Below are positions 47,639 to 57,882 of a DNA stretch of 64,000 nt, one piece after another (the stretch's first letter is position 1; each line of letters starts with the position of its first letter). This DNA is from Marinomonas pontica (GTDB lineage: Bacteria > Pseudomonadota > Gammaproteobacteria > Pseudomonadales > Marinomonadaceae), in assembly GCF_026191375.1 (NCBI RefSeq), contig NZ_JAODTL010000048.1:1-64000 (forward strand), read 5' to 3'. The position numbers and the translations under genes were made by a program. The notes beneath the pieces were generated by a model. The model ran no database searches. It saw nothing but the letters and a program-made list of their open reading frames with translations, and was not told the origin of the DNA.

Positions 47639-48907
47639 TTCGTTACCCCTTTTCTCGCAGCAAAACCAGTTCGAGTAACACGAACAATACCTCGAGGTTT
47701 CCAGATCATCATAACAACCATCAAAATACCAAACATCAACACACGGTATTCAGCAAATTCCCGCAATATTTCAGGTAAAACAGTTAAACAGAAGGCAGCA
47801 AGTACAACGCCTAAAGTCGAGCCCATTCCACCCAAGACAACGATCGCAAGAATCAACGCAGATTCAAAGAACGTAAAAGACGATGGGTTGACGAAACCTT
47901 GGTAAGAGGCAAAAAACACACCCGCCAAACCCGCCGTAGAAGCACCTAACATGAAGGCAGACAGTTTTACCAGTACGTGGTTTAACCCCAAAGATCGACA
48001 AGCAATCTCATCTTCACGCAATGCTTCCCACGCGCGACCAATTGGCATTTTTACCAAACGATGCTTAATGAACAATACCGCCCAAACTACGAAAAATAGA
48101 ATCAAATACACAAACATGTACTTGTAAGCGGAATCATAAGGAAGATTAAAAAATTCATGGAAGGTTTCACCACTGCTAGAGCGGCGCTTAAATTCCAAAC
48201 CAAAAGAGTAGGAAGTGGTGCAGAAACACCGTTTGGTCCATGAGTAAAAGACGCCCAGTTTGTTAAAACAAGTCGAATAATCTCACCAAAACCCAGCGTA
48301 ACAATGGCCAAATAATCCCCATGCATACGCAAAACAGGGAAACCCAGAATCGCCCCAGCAATGGCCGCCATAACGGCCGCTATCGGCAACATAGACCAAA
48401 AGCCCAAGCCCAGATTTTCATAACCTAACGCCAAACCGTAAGCACCAATCGCGTAGAAGCCAACAAAACCAAGATCCAGCAACCCCGCCAAACCCACAAC
48501 GATGTTAAGCCCCAGCCCTAGCAAAACGTATATTAGGCCAAGGATGACAACCGTCAAAACGTATTTGGATGCAATAAACGGAATGATTAAGCCAATCACC
48601 ATGACCAACGGAATAATCCAGATCATTTTAGATTTATGGCCCGGAGCTAATACCTCCACCCCTTCATTGTTATTCGCGTAACGAAATGCCATCGCCACGC
48701 CTTTTTCAGTCTGAAAAAGCATGACATAACGAAGCGGCCTGCGGCGACAATAGCCACCATCCAAGCGACTTTTCCGAACTCAGCATTAAAGTTATACCCA
48801 TCTAACACGACACCAACAATGGGTCCAAATAAGACCAACGCCATAAAACCGGCAATTAAGGCATCAATGCTACTTTTTTTAAAATTAATTCCGACTGCTT
48901 GGCTCAT
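47635..48907 (-). pseudogene. livM: Branched-chain amino acid permease LivM with two frameshifts
   Basis: A membrane permease of the importer, present in three frames. The N-terminal part ends near [10 protein letters not shown], the middle resumes [15 protein letters not shown] and ends [10 protein letters not shown], and the last resumes [17 protein letters not shown] and runs to the stop. Adding one T at each of two short runs (plus-strand A runs 48714-48718 and 48202-48205) rebuilds a full-length LivM of about 424 residues. Conserved EAA-loop sequence [20 protein letters not shown] is intact. The ends overlap livG by 4 bp and abut livH. Confidence 0.9.
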
Positions 48908-49819
48908 TTATACTTTCTCCACTTCAGGTTTGCCTAAAAGGCCACTTGGGCGAACAATCAAAATGAGTACTAACAAAGAGAATGAAAAAACATCTTTATA
49001 ATCAGAACTAATCAACCCAGCAAACAGTGCTTCAGACAATCCAAGAATCAACCCACCTAACATAGCACCTGGTAAGGATCCAATGCCGCCTAATACAGCA
49101 GCAGTAAAGGCTTTGATACCAATAATAAAGCCAACATAGAAATCAAATGCACCGTAATCAAGCGTAACCAATACACCCGCCAACGCAGCCATAACGGCAC
49201 CAATAACGAAAACAGTCGAGATAACCTTGTCCGTATCTATACCCAAAATAGAAGCCATTTTACGGTCTTGTTGGGTCGCTCGACACATACGACCTAGTTT
49301 TGTTTTTTGGATAACGTAAGTCAGTACACCCATACCCAAAATAGAAATAAACAGAATGAGCAATTTCATGTACGTGATTTGCACAAATCCGTCACCAACA
49401 TGGAAACGCAAGGCGCCGGTTAACAGTGTTGGTACGCCCTGCTGATTTGCACCTTGGCTAAGTTGCACATAGTTTTGCAAAATCAACGACATACCGATCG
49501 CAGAAATCAATACAGACAAACGACTGGAGCTTCTTAATGGACGATAGGCAATACGTTCAATTACCCAGCCATAAGCGCCAGTGACAGCAACCGTTAGGAA
49601 TAAGGTGCCGACAAGAATGATAGGAAAAGATTCGATACCGAAAAATGTTAAAAGTGCTAATGCAATAGCGGTGATATATGCAGAGACCATGTAAACGTCG
49701 CCATGCGCAAAGTTAATCATGCCGATAATGCCATACACCATGGTGTAGCCGATCGCAATGAGTCCATAAACAGAACCAAGGGTAAGACCGTTTACCAACT
49801 GCTGGAGAACGATATCCAT
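48908..49819 (-). CDS. livH: Branched-chain amino acid permease LivH
   Basis: The first membrane permease of the importer, 303 residues with about eight helices. The start MDIVLQQLVNGLTLGSVYGLIAIGYTMVYGIIGMINFAHGD is cut here to its diagnostic parts: QQLVNGLTLGS and MINFAHGD. The EAA-type loop RMCRATQQDRKMASILGID is present. Intact, unlike its neighbours livM and livG. About 105 bp separate it from livK. Confidence 0.96.
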   Translation of the reverse strand: MDIVLQQLVNGLTLGSVYGLIAIGYTMVYGIIGMINFAHGDVYMVSAYITAIALALLTFFGIESFPIILVGTLFLTVAVTGAYGWVIERIAYRPLRSSSRLSVLISAIGMSLILQNYVQLSQGANQQGVPTLLTGALRFHVGDGFVQITYMKLLILFISILGMGVLTYVIQKTKLGRMCRATQQDRKMASILGIDTDKVISTVFVIGAVMAALAGVLVTLDYGAFDFYVGFIIGIKAFTAAVLGGIGSLPGAMLGGLILGLSEALFAGLISSDYKDVFSFSLLVLILIVRPSGLLGKPEVEKV

Positions 49820-49924
49820 CGTAAGACCTCGTGGGAATTTTAATAGAGAAATCAGGAGTGCTCACCTAATCCGTGGCGAGCAACCCTGTGTCAGATATGA
49901 CAGGAACAGAAAACTAATAGGAAA

Positions 49925-51037
49925 TTAATCTACTTGACTATATTTACCTTGAGCATCCCACTCGTACATAACGTAATCAGAAACCGTTAAGTCACCTTTG
50001 CTGTCAAAGTCTTTTTTACCCATTACCGTATTAACAGAATGAGACTTCAACCATTTAGCGCCTTTGATTGGGTCTAAGTTATTGTTTGCCAATGCAGCAA
50101 CAGCCACTTGCATCGCTGTGTAAGAGTACAAGGTATAACCTTCTGGCTCGTAACCGCTATCACGGAATTCTTTGATCACTTTTTTACCCGCTGGGTAAGA
50201 GGTTGGATCCGCACCAAATGTCATCAACACGCCATCAACGTATTTTGGAGAGCCCGCTACAGAAACGAATTCGTCAGATACGATACCGTCACCAGAAATA
50301 AAGATGGCTTTGGAACCTTGTTCACGCAACTGGCGAACCAATGGGCCGGCTTCAGAGTGAAGACCACCAAAATACACAACGTCTGCGTCTACAGAACGAA
50401 TTTTAGTAATCAAGGCGTTAAAGTCTTTCTCGCCACGAGTCAAACCTTCGTACATCACTTCTTTTACGCCATAAGCGTTAAGAGTGGATTTCATTGCGTC
50501 TGCAAGGCCTTTACCGTACGTGTCCTTATCATGAATAACGGCAACGCGTTTCGCGTTTAGTTTGTCCACAATATAGCTCGCTGCTACGTCGCCCTGCTGA
50601 TCATCACGACCACACACACGGAAAACGTTTGGCAAACCTTGGTCAGTCAACGTTGGGTTTGTGGAAGCAGGCGTTACCATAATAACACCGGCTTCTTCAT
50701 AAATTTTTGACGCAGGGATAGAAGAAGAAGAACAGAAGTGACCCACAACAGCAACAGCGCCATCGGAATCCACTAGACGGTTAGCAACCGATACAGCTTG
50801 TTTTGGCTCACACGCATCGTCTGCTTTTACCAAAGAGATCATTTCGCCATTAACACCACCCGCGGCGTTAATGTCAGCGGCCGCTTTTTCAGCCCCTTTC
50901 CACAATTGTTCACCGAATGCAGCATAAGCCCCAGTATGAGGACCTGCAACACCGATGACCACATCTGCTTGTGCTAATGTAGCCGCACCCGCAACAGCAA
51001 GAGAAATTAATGTTTTTCTAACAACCGCATTTGACAT
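49925..51037 (-). CDS. livK: Branched-chain amino acid substrate-binding protein LivK
   Basis: A 370-residue periplasmic binding protein of the Leu/Ile/Val importer. A signal peptide ends at about residue 24 (GAATLAQADVVIG). Family features are GPHTGAYAAFGEQLWKGAEKAAADINAAGG (abbreviated: GPHTGAYA, DINAAGG), VVGHFCSSSSIPAS and VFRVCGRDDQQG. It is the first gene of the livKHMGF transcription unit. The upstream intergenic region carries a possible operator. Confidence 0.95.
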   Translation of the reverse strand: MSNAVVRKTLISLAVAGAATLAQADVVIGVAGPHTGAYAAFGEQLWKGAEKAAADINAAGGVNGEMISLVKADDACEPKQAVSVANRLVDSDGAVAVVGHFCSSSSIPASKIYEEAGVIMVTPASTNPTLTDQGLPNVFRVCGRDDQQGDVAASYIVDKLNAKRVAVIHDKDTYGKGLADAMKSTLNAYGVKEVMYEGLTRGEKDFNALITKIRSVDADVVYFGGLHSEAGPLVRQLREQGSKAIFISGDGIVSDEFVSVAGSPKYVDGVLMTFGADPTSYPAGKKVIKEFRDSGYEPEGYTLYSYTAMQVAVAALANNNLDPIKGAKWLKSHSVNTVMGKKDFDSKGDLTVSDYVMYEWDAQGKYSQVD

Positions 51038-51502
51038 AAGAAAAGCCTCTACTCGTTTTGTGTTTTATCGTTATTATTCAAAAGCAAGAAGCGTTCCAAC
51101 ATTTCAACCTATTACAAAGTATTAAATATGGAACGTTTACAGCAATTATTCAAAAAATGTGCACTGTAATGAAGCTACACATTAATATTAGTCTATTGTT
51201 TGGTCAATAGTAGTGCGAACAAATAATGCAAATAGAAGAGACAAAACGCTGTCGATTAAAATATAAGCAAAATTAATCACTGTATTTTTTTATTTATAAA
51301 GAATTTTATACTGACGAGCGTGATCTTCTGCACTAAGCAGGAGCAAACTGTTTGGAGGGATATTTAAGAGGGCGGATATTAAAACCCCGCGCTGTATGCA
51401 AAACACACAACACAGATTTAATGTATTACAAAAAGCCAAGAAATAAATTAGTAAAAACTCCGATTTTTTATCAAAAACCTCCTAGCTTTATAAAATAACC
51501 AT
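51038..51502. promoter_or_regulatory. livK upstream region with a dyad, no gene
   Basis: These 465 bp are AT-rich and hold no convincing gene. A perfect dyad CTATTG-N6-CAATAG lies at 51193-51210, and on the minus strand it overlaps a TTGACC that could be a livK -35. No clear -10 follows at the right distance. The left part near 51480-51502 contains the end of the downstream deacetylase gene with no obvious terminator. Confidence 0.45.
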
Positions 51503-52708
51503 TTAGGGAGCCGGTTGTGTGGCCACCTTTAACAGCGCTGACACAGGCACAAGATGCACGCCATCTTGCCCTAGATTATGCAGTCGCTTATTAAGGTAAG
51601 ACATCGTCTCTGGATAAGGATGACCGATTGCCAGCGCACTACCGTGCTTTTTTGCCAACTTAATTAACCGTGTGAATTGTTTGTCTATCGCGGCTTCGGT
51701 TCGGATATTATCCAAAAACACATCTCTACTCACTGTTTCTAGACCGAATTCTTGAGCCGTTTGCTTCGCTACACTTTTCGGGCTAGTCAGGCTATCAATA
51801 AAAAACAACGAGCGACCTTTTAGGGTTTCCATTACCCACTTCATCGAATCGGCTTTGGTCGTGAGTAAACTCCCCATGTGGTTGTTCACCCCTTTTATAC
51901 CCGGCAAGCCATCCAGATCATTAGACAACGTAGACTTCAATTCTTGCTCCGACATCTTGGCGTACAATCCACCCGGCCCTAATTTCAGCTCTCGTTGATT
52001 TTCCATAGGAGCGTGCAACAGGGTAATTCGATTTTGCTTTTGAGCCCCCAGTGCCGTTTGATGCGCAAAGGGAGTACTAGGCAGAATCGCCAACGCAACT
52101 TCGGTCGGCAACAACAACGACGATTCCATACCGTGACGGTTATACCCTAAGTCATCAATCAGGATCGCAATTTTGGGCATTTTAGGGTGAACGTCGACCG
52201 CCAGAATCTTGGCAGGGACACCCTCTTGCTTAGGCGATACCACTTTGGGTTCATGCAATGGCTTTGAGGCTGTTTTACCATCTTTAGCACCCTCTTTAGC
52301 CGCTGCTTCTTCAGGCAGGGTATGGTCGAGAAATGGCACTATTGATGGAACCCAAGGCGCTGGCGCGTCCAATAATGGCGACTCTGGGAAGGCGACCGAT
52401 GGTTCGTCGGTATTTTTGGCGGAAATAGGATTAATAACAGGGCCCAAATGCTCAGGCAACACCAACGGCTCCTCAAAATACGCCACACCACCGTCTGAAT
52501 TATCCTCAACGACAGCGTCATCTGCCACCCATTCATACACATCAACACCATCGCTGTGACGGCTCTCTTGTTGCTCTTTAGAGGTCTCAAAAGTTGGCTC
52601 TGACTCCTCCGCCCTTGATGACAAAGTAAACAGACAAATGACGATAAAACCCATTACCTTAAAATTAACCAAGTGAACTATTACCCAAAAAATACGTTGA
52701 TAAAACAA
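51503..52708 (-). CDS. Divergent polysaccharide deacetylase family protein (YibQ-type)
   Basis: A 401-residue exported protein with an N-terminal hydrophobic segment, a Pro/Glu-rich linker of about 150 residues, and a C-terminal divergent NodB-like deacetylase fold (KIAILIDDLGYNRHGMESS, GVNNHMGSLLTT, LFFIDSLTSPKSVA, AIGHPYPETM). The family is linked to envC and gpmI in many gammaproteobacteria, as yibQ in E. coli, with unknown substrate. It begins 3 bp after the ctpA-like gene ends. The linker is longer than in E. coli YibQ. Confidence 0.9.
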   Translation of the reverse strand: MFYQRIFWVIVHLVNFKVMGFIVICLFTLSSRAEESEPTFETSKEQQESRHSDGVDVYEWVADDAVVEDNSDGGVAYFEEPLVLPEHLGPVINPISAKNTDEPSVAFPESPLLDAPAPWVPSIVPFLDHTLPEEAAAKEGAKDGKTASKPLHEPKVVSPKQEGVPAKILAVDVHPKMPKIAILIDDLGYNRHGMESSLLLPTEVALAILPSTPFAHQTALGAQKQNRITLLHAPMENQRELKLGPGGLYAKMSEQELKSTLSNDLDGLPGIKGVNNHMGSLLTTKADSMKWVMETLKGRSLFFIDSLTSPKSVAKQTAQEFGLETVSRDVFLDNIRTEAAIDKQFTRLIKLAKKHGSALAIGHPYPETMSYLNKRLHNLGQDGVHLVPVSALLKVATQPAP

Positions 52709-52711
52709 AAC

Positions 52712-54001
52712 TTAATTCTTACTCGTGAACTTTGGCAGCGTTTTTAAAATGGTTAATGCTTGAAACAATTGAAAATCGCTTTTCGCTAACTCACCAATAT
52801 CCGATTTCACATCCGCACTCGTACGCTCTTCGCCGCCAGTTCCATTTCCCAAATGCCCTTTTAATTCGGCCTCTTTGACAAAAAACTGTCCTTTATCAAA
52901 CGTCAAGGTTGCCTGCGGCACCACCAAATCAGGAGTAATGCCTTGTGCCTGAATAGAACGCCCGTTAGGCGTGTAATATAAAGCCGTTGTTAACTTTACC
53001 GCATCGCCATTAGAAAGAGGGACAACCGTTTGCACTGAACCTTTGCCGAAGGTTTCTGTCCCCATAATCAACGCTCGACGATGGTCTTGTAATGCGCCAG
53101 CGACAATTTCAGACGCAGAGGCAGAACCTTCATTTACCAGCACAACCACAGGCACCGTCGCTAACTTGGTATTTTTTTCCGTTGCCATAAATTGGCTTTT
53201 TGACATGTCATGTCGACCATTGGTGTACACAATCATGCCCTTATTAATAAAAACATCGACCACGCCAACGGCGCTTTGTAATACGCCACCGGGATTATTT
53301 CGCAAGTCCAAAACAATCCCTTGAATACTATGCTCGGCTTTCAGCTTATCAATAGCCCGGGAAAACTCCGTACTGCTGTCACCCTGAAATTGGCTAATAC
53401 GAAAATACGCAATACCATCGTCCAACCATTTGTCCGTCACACTGGCGTCTTCGACCAAACGACGAGTCAGCTCGTAATGCTTTACTTCACCATCACGTTC
53501 AATATCCAAAGTAACAGTGGAGCCAATTTCCCCGCGCATCATGGTCACAATGTCTTGCATCCCAAGATCGGTAATCAAGGTATTGTCTATTTTAATGATC
53601 ACATCCCCCGCCAACACACCGGCTTCCTTGGCGGCCGAGCCATCGACTGGCGTAATAATCGTCAAACGCTTGTCTTTCATTTCAACTTCAACGCCAATAC
53701 CAGCGTAGTTTCCAGACGTGAGTTCATTGAAATCCACCAGTTCACTTTTGGTAAAGTATTCCGAATGAGGGTCAAGTCCTGACACCATGCCTTTTAAGGC
53801 TTTATGCAAAATGTCTTCATCAGACATCACTTCGACGTACCCTTCACGAATGGTTTCGAATGTCTCAACAAACGATTGAATCTCCGCAGTGGGCAACTTG
53901 GAAGGCTCTTGAACAGCGACAGGAAGCGGCGCAGAAAAGCCGGGCTGAACCAACAGCACAAGAAAAAATAATGGAAGTCGTCGACGTAAAGAATGAATCA
54001 T
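52712..54001 (-). CDS. S41 family C-terminal processing protease (CtpA-like)
   Basis: A 429-residue exported serine protease. A signal peptide precedes a PDZ domain (about residues 85-170, with GIGVEVEMKDKRLTIITPV) and the S41 protease domain. The catalytic Ser is in NEGSASASEIVAGAL and the Lys in GTETFGKGSVQTVVPL. Such enzymes cut periplasmic hydrolases and lipoprotein substrates. Its neighbours are envC and the deacetylase, so a role in peptidoglycan turnover is likely. It is 51 bp after envC. Confidence 0.94.
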   Translation of the reverse strand: MIHSLRRRLPLFFLVLLVQPGFSAPLPVAVQEPSKLPTAEIQSFVETFETIREGYVEVMSDEDILHKALKGMVSGLDPHSEYFTKSELVDFNELTSGNYAGIGVEVEMKDKRLTIITPVDGSAAKEAGVLAGDVIIKIDNTLITDLGMQDIVTMMRGEIGSTVTLDIERDGEVKHYELTRRLVEDASVTDKWLDDGIAYFRISQFQGDSSTEFSRAIDKLKAEHSIQGIVLDLRNNPGGVLQSAVGVVDVFINKGMIVYTNGRHDMSKSQFMATEKNTKLATVPVVVLVNEGSASASEIVAGALQDHRRALIMGTETFGKGSVQTVVPLSNGDAVKLTTALYYTPNGRSIQAQGITPDLVVPQATLTFDKGQFFVKEAELKGHLGNGTGGEERTSADVKSDIGELAKSDFQLFQALTILKTLPKFTSKN

Positions 54002-54052
54002 GTTTTATCCTATAACATTGTCACGGGTGCGGGATGCAGTGTGCCATGAATA

Positions 54053-55195
54053 TTACCCAGCGTTTACCCAAGAAAGTGGTTTTAATGGTGTTCCGTTATG
54101 TCGAATGGCAAAAAACAAAGCGGTATCGGGGCGACCACCCGTGCTACCAGCCATCGCAACCGTATCACTTGCACCGACCCATTCCCCCACTTCTTTCAGC
54201 AGGCTTTGGTTGTATCCGTATAATGACATATAGCCATCACCATGATCTAAAATAAGTAAAAAGCCAAACCCTCTCATCCAATCTGAAAACACCACCCGCC
54301 CTGAAAAAATAGCATGAACTGGCTCGCCTTCTTTCGCACGTAATGTCACGCCACCTAGGTTAATACTGCCATTGGTTGACAATTCATTAATGGATTTTAA
54401 AGGTCGAACTAACTTGCCACGTTGTGATGAAAAAGGCACGTCTTGATCGGGTATTTGAATGTCAGCCAGCGCTTCTTCTAGACGCTTCAACATGTCCTGT
54501 AAGTCTTTTTGATCTTGCTGTAACTGTTTGGAGCGCTGATCGCCCTTGGCCAAATCACGGTCCAATTTCGCCAATAATTCTCGGCGGCTTGCTTGTTGCG
54601 CCGTTAAGCGACGACGCTCTTCTTTGAGAGAGACTTCTTCTTTGGCTTGCTGTGCTCGATGGCTTCGGATGCTTTTTTCAACCAAGTTCAGATCGCTGAC
54701 TTCGTTGACGAATCCGTTTACCAAGGATTGTCTCGCATTGGAAAAATAACGGTTGTATTGCACCAAGCGTTGGGCGTCTTCCGAGTTGTCCCCGTTCAGC
54801 AGCAACTTAATACTTTCTTCCTTGCCTGAACGATAAACCGCCCTTAATTGGGCGGCTATTTGGTCATTTTGTTGCTGGATACTCAGTTGCAATGAGCGCT
54901 GCTGGACTCTCAATTCACCCAGCTGCTTTTCACCTTGTTGAAGACTTTGCTGAATGGACTGAATCTTTTTTAACAACTCTTGGATATCTTTCTCTTTTCC
55001 TTCAAGCTGTTTTTCCACATCCGACCGCTCAGACTTCAGATCTTTAAGCCAGGTATTGAGCTTTTTAAGGTCTTTTTGCAATGCTTGAATCTGCTGCTTA
55101 GCTTCTTCTGGAGTTTGTGGTTCGCCTGCTGACCAGCTCACGCTGGACAGCAGTAACAAACTCAAAAGAAGGCAACGTGATAATAACATCATCAC
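54053..55195 (-). CDS. envC: Murein hydrolase activator EnvC
   Basis: A 380-residue periplasmic activator of amidases at the division septum. A signal peptide (ending VSWSAGEPQ) is followed by long coiled coils rich in Gln and Lys (about 25-250) and a C-terminal LytM domain. The LytM domain lacks the zinc ligands of active M23 peptidases, with HGDGYMSLYGYNQ and FFAIRHNG like E. coli EnvC, so it is expected to regulate rather than cleave. The gene starts 4 bp after the gpmI stop, as in the E. coli gpmI-envC pair. Confidence 0.95.
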   Translation of the reverse strand: MMMLLSRCLLLSLLLLSSVSWSAGEPQTPEEAKQQIQALQKDLKKLNTWLKDLKSERSDVEKQLEGKEKDIQELLKKIQSIQQSLQQGEKQLGELRVQQRSLQLSIQQQNDQIAAQLRAVYRSGKEESIKLLLNGDNSEDAQRLVQYNRYFSNARQSLVNGFVNEVSDLNLVEKSIRSHRAQQAKEEVSLKEERRRLTAQQASRRELLAKLDRDLAKGDQRSKQLQQDQKDLQDMLKRLEEALADIQIPDQDVPFSSQRGKLVRPLKSINELSTNGSINLGGVTLRAKEGEPVHAIFSGRVVFSDWMRGFGFLLILDHGDGYMSLYGYNQSLLKEVGEWVGASDTVAMAGSTGGRPDTALFFAIRHNGTPLKPLSWVNAG

Positions 55196-55199
55196 TATT

Positions 55200-56729
55200 T
55201 TAAGCCCGCGTGAGCAAGCTCACACCTGTCATTTCCGCCGGCTTATCCATGCCCATCATATCCAGCAGGGTGGGAGCAAGGTCACACAAAGCGCCTTCTT
55301 TCAACCCTACCCCCTGAGAAGGAGAAAACAACACCAATGGCACAGGTCCAATCGTATGAGATGTTAAAGGCTGCGCACCATCATCACTCAACATTTGCTC
55401 CACGTTGCCATGGTCTGCGGTAATCAAACATTGGCCACCATTCACTTTCAACGCATCAATAATTCGACCTAAGCAGGCATCAACCGCTTCAACCGCTTTC
55501 ACTGCCGCTTCAAAAATACCACTGTGGCCTACCATGTCGCCGTTCGCGAAGTTACAGATAATCGTGTCGTACTTGCCCGCTTCGATCACCTCAACCAACT
55601 TGTCCGTCACTTCTGGCGCACTCATTTCTGGTTTTAGATCGTACGTTGCCACATTTGGAGAAGGGATCAACTCGCGCTCTTCGCCATCAAACAACGCTTC
55701 TTCCCCACCGTTGAAGAAAAACGTCACGTGAGCGTATTTTTCGGTTTCCGCAATGCGTAGCTGCTTTTTACCGTGTTTTGCCAGCACTTCACCCAATGTA
55801 TTCGTCAAAGCAATCGGCGGAAATGCCACATCAGCGTTGATGTCAGAAGCAAACTCCGTAAAGGTTACAAACGACGCCAGCGTTGGATAAACAGCGCGAG
55901 TGAAACCATCAAAGTCAGCGTCCGTAAAAGCACGAGTCAGTTGGCGCGCACGATCAGGGCGGAAATTAGCGAAGATAATCGCATCGCCATCTTGCACTGG
56001 TGCCGACTCACCAATCACGGTGGCTTTCACAAATTCGTCGTTTTCATCGCGATCATAAGCGGCTTGAATCGCGCTTTCTGCGCTCTCTGCTTGGAATTCG
56101 CCTTTGCCTAATACAATGGCATCGTACGCCGTTTGCACACGATCCCAACGATTGTCACGGTCCATGGCATAATAACGCCCCGTCAAGGTGGCAATTTTAC
56201 CAACGCCTAGCTCAGCAAGCTTGGCTTCTAACTCAGCCGCTGGCGTTTTAGCCGAACGAGGCGGCGTGTCACGACCATCCGTAAAGCCATGCACATAAAC
56301 CGCTTTCGCACCACGTTTTGCCGCTAACTCACACATTGCCATTATCTGCTCGTGGTGACTGTGAACGCCGCCATCAGACAGCAAACCTAAAATATGCACA
56401 GCCTTGCCAGCCTTCACCGCTTTATCGACCGCATTGACCAGCGCGTCGTTCTCAAAGAACGAACCATCTTCAATGGCTTTGCCGATACGAGTAAAGTTTT
56501 GATACACCACGCGGCCAGCGCCTAAGTTCATGTGACCGACTTCAGAATTACCCATTTGACCTTCAGGCAAACCAACGGCAAGACCGGATGTTTTGATTAA
56601 AGTATGCGGCTGATTGCTCCATAACGCGTCCCAGTTAGGCGTGTTCGCAGCAGCAATCGCGTTAGAAGTAGAGGTTTCGCTGTATCCCCATCCATCAAGG
56701 ATAAAGAGGGCTGTGGTCTTTTTGTTCAT
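55200..56729 (-). CDS. gpmI: 2,3-bisphosphoglycerate-independent phosphoglycerate mutase GpmI
   Basis: Interconverts 3- and 2-phosphoglycerate using two manganese ions. The 509 residues show the N-terminal metal site FILDGWGY, the phosphorylated S62 in [13 protein letters not shown], and later metal ligands in [10 protein letters not shown] and [11 protein letters not shown]. Length is typical. It leads the gpmI-envC-ctpA-yibQ-like operon. In E. coli the rhodanese gene yibN, grxC and secB lie on its other side; here about 6 kb of catabolic genes intervene. Confidence 0.97.
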   Translation of the reverse strand: MNKKTTALFILDGWGYSETSTSNAIAAANTPNWDALWSNQPHTLIKTSGLAVGLPEGQMGNSEVGHMNLGAGRVVYQNFTRIGKAIEDGSFFENDALVNAVDKAVKAGKAVHILGLLSDGGVHSHHEQIMAMCELAAKRGAKAVYVHGFTDGRDTPPRSAKTPAAELEAKLAELGVGKIATLTGRYYAMDRDNRWDRVQTAYDAIVLGKGEFQAESAESAIQAAYDRDENDEFVKATVIGESAPVQDGDAIIFANFRPDRARQLTRAFTDADFDGFTRAVYPTLASFVTFTEFASDINADVAFPPIALTNTLGEVLAKHGKKQLRIAETEKYAHVTFFFNGGEEALFDGEERELIPSPNVATYDLKPEMSAPEVTDKLVEVIEAGKYDTIICNFANGDMVGHSGIFEAAVKAVEAVDACLGRIIDALKVNGGQCLITADHGNVEQMLSDDGAQPLTSHTIGPVPLVLFSPSQGVGLKEGALCDLAPTLLDMMGMDKPAEMTGVSLLTRA

Positions 56730-56829
56730 GTTAATCTATCCCGTAAATTGATCATGATTATGACTCGATACTATCACAGGCTTGTAATTTAGTTACAGAC
56801 TCGAGTCTCTATTCGGACTATTAATTTCA

Positions 56830-57759
56830 TTAATAAGAAGCAGGCAGTTCACTTCGTTTTGCCAACAGCCAGTCTCTAAAGATGACCACTTGCTCCAAAT
56901 CCGCCTTATCCACAGGGTACGACAAAAGGTACTCATGGGGGGTAATCACCGCACTACCAAAAGGGGCCACCAGCTCGCCATTTTGTATGCTACGTTGCGC
57001 AAGAATCGTCGGCATGATCGCAATGCCCATGCTGTTTTTCGCCGCTTCCAACAACATATGAAAATGCGCGAACGACGCCCCCGCAAAAGAACCACTTTCT
57101 AGACCCTGCGCGACCATCCAATCGGGCCAAGCGTTAATACGCGATGACAGATGCAAAAAAGGAAACGCGGTCACGTCTTCCACTCGCCATGCATCTGTCA
57201 TTTTATCTAGCGCACGATCCGCTCCAATACGCTCCAACAAGGCAGGAGAACACACCGCTATCACCTTTTCTTTCATCAACTGATGAGAAATAGCGCGTGG
57301 CCAATGATCGCCACCGTAATGCAAAATAATATCGATGCTTTCTGGATCTATCTTTGCAGCATCATCCAATGAACGTACTTTGATTTGAAACTGAGGGTGA
57401 GCCAGTTGAAACTCAGCCAGAAGAGGCATGAGCCAATACGATGCCAGCGTCGGAAGCGCGGAAATCGTCAATGTGGTTTTCTCGTCCTCGCGATGCAACA
57501 TCCGTAAACAGGCGTTTTCCATTCCGTCCAACAGAGGCACCACTTCTTTGTAATACGCCGCCCCCGTTCCCGTTAATACCAATCGCTTGTTTAAACGAAT
57601 AAATAGGTCACGCGAAAGAAATTCTTCTAGATTACGAATTTGTCGGCTAACCGCACTTTGGGTAAGGTGTAATTCTTCTGCCGCCTTTGTAAAACTTAAA
57701 TGTCTAACAGAAGCTTCAAAGCATTTTAAAGCGGTTGACGATGGGATATAACGGCGCAT
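56830..57759 (-). CDS. LysR-type regulator, GcvA-like subfamily
   Basis: A 309-residue regulator. The N-terminal helix-turn-helix reads SSTALKCFEASVRHLSFTKAAEELHLTQSAVSRQIRNLE (key part FTKAAEELHLTQSAVSRQI), followed by FIRLNKRLVLTGTG, the GcvA/AmpR subfamily pattern. The rest is a periplasmic-binding-like effector domain. It is transcribed in the same direction as amaA, with amaA's terminator between them, and sits beside the pipecolate cluster. Its target is not evident from sequence. Confidence 0.9.
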   Translation of the reverse strand: MRRYIPSSTALKCFEASVRHLSFTKAAEELHLTQSAVSRQIRNLEEFLSRDLFIRLNKRLVLTGTGAAYYKEVVPLLDGMENACLRMLHREDEKTTLTISALPTLASYWLMPLLAEFQLAHPQFQIKVRSLDDAAKIDPESIDIILHYGGDHWPRAISHQLMKEKVIAVCSPALLERIGADRALDKMTDAWRVEDVTAFPFLHLSSRINAWPDWMVAQGLESGSFAGASFAHFHMLLEAAKNSMGIAIMPTILAQRSIQNGELVAPFGSAVITPHEYLLSYPVDKADLEQVVIFRDWLLAKRSELPASY

Positions 57760-57835
57760 CTAGACGTTACTCATAAACAGGACCAAGAAGGGAATAACTG
57801 TATCCTATATCTCTCTTATTCCCAAACAGTAAAAT

Positions 57836-57862
57836 AAAAAACGCACCATAAAGATGCGTTTT
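57836..57862 (-). terminator. Terminator after amaA
   Basis: AAAACGCA pairs with TGCGTTTT around a loop of about nine bases; on the minus strand six T residues follow. It separates amaA from the downstream LysR gene. Confidence 0.8.
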
Positions 57863-57882
57863 CATACCATTACTTATCGCTT

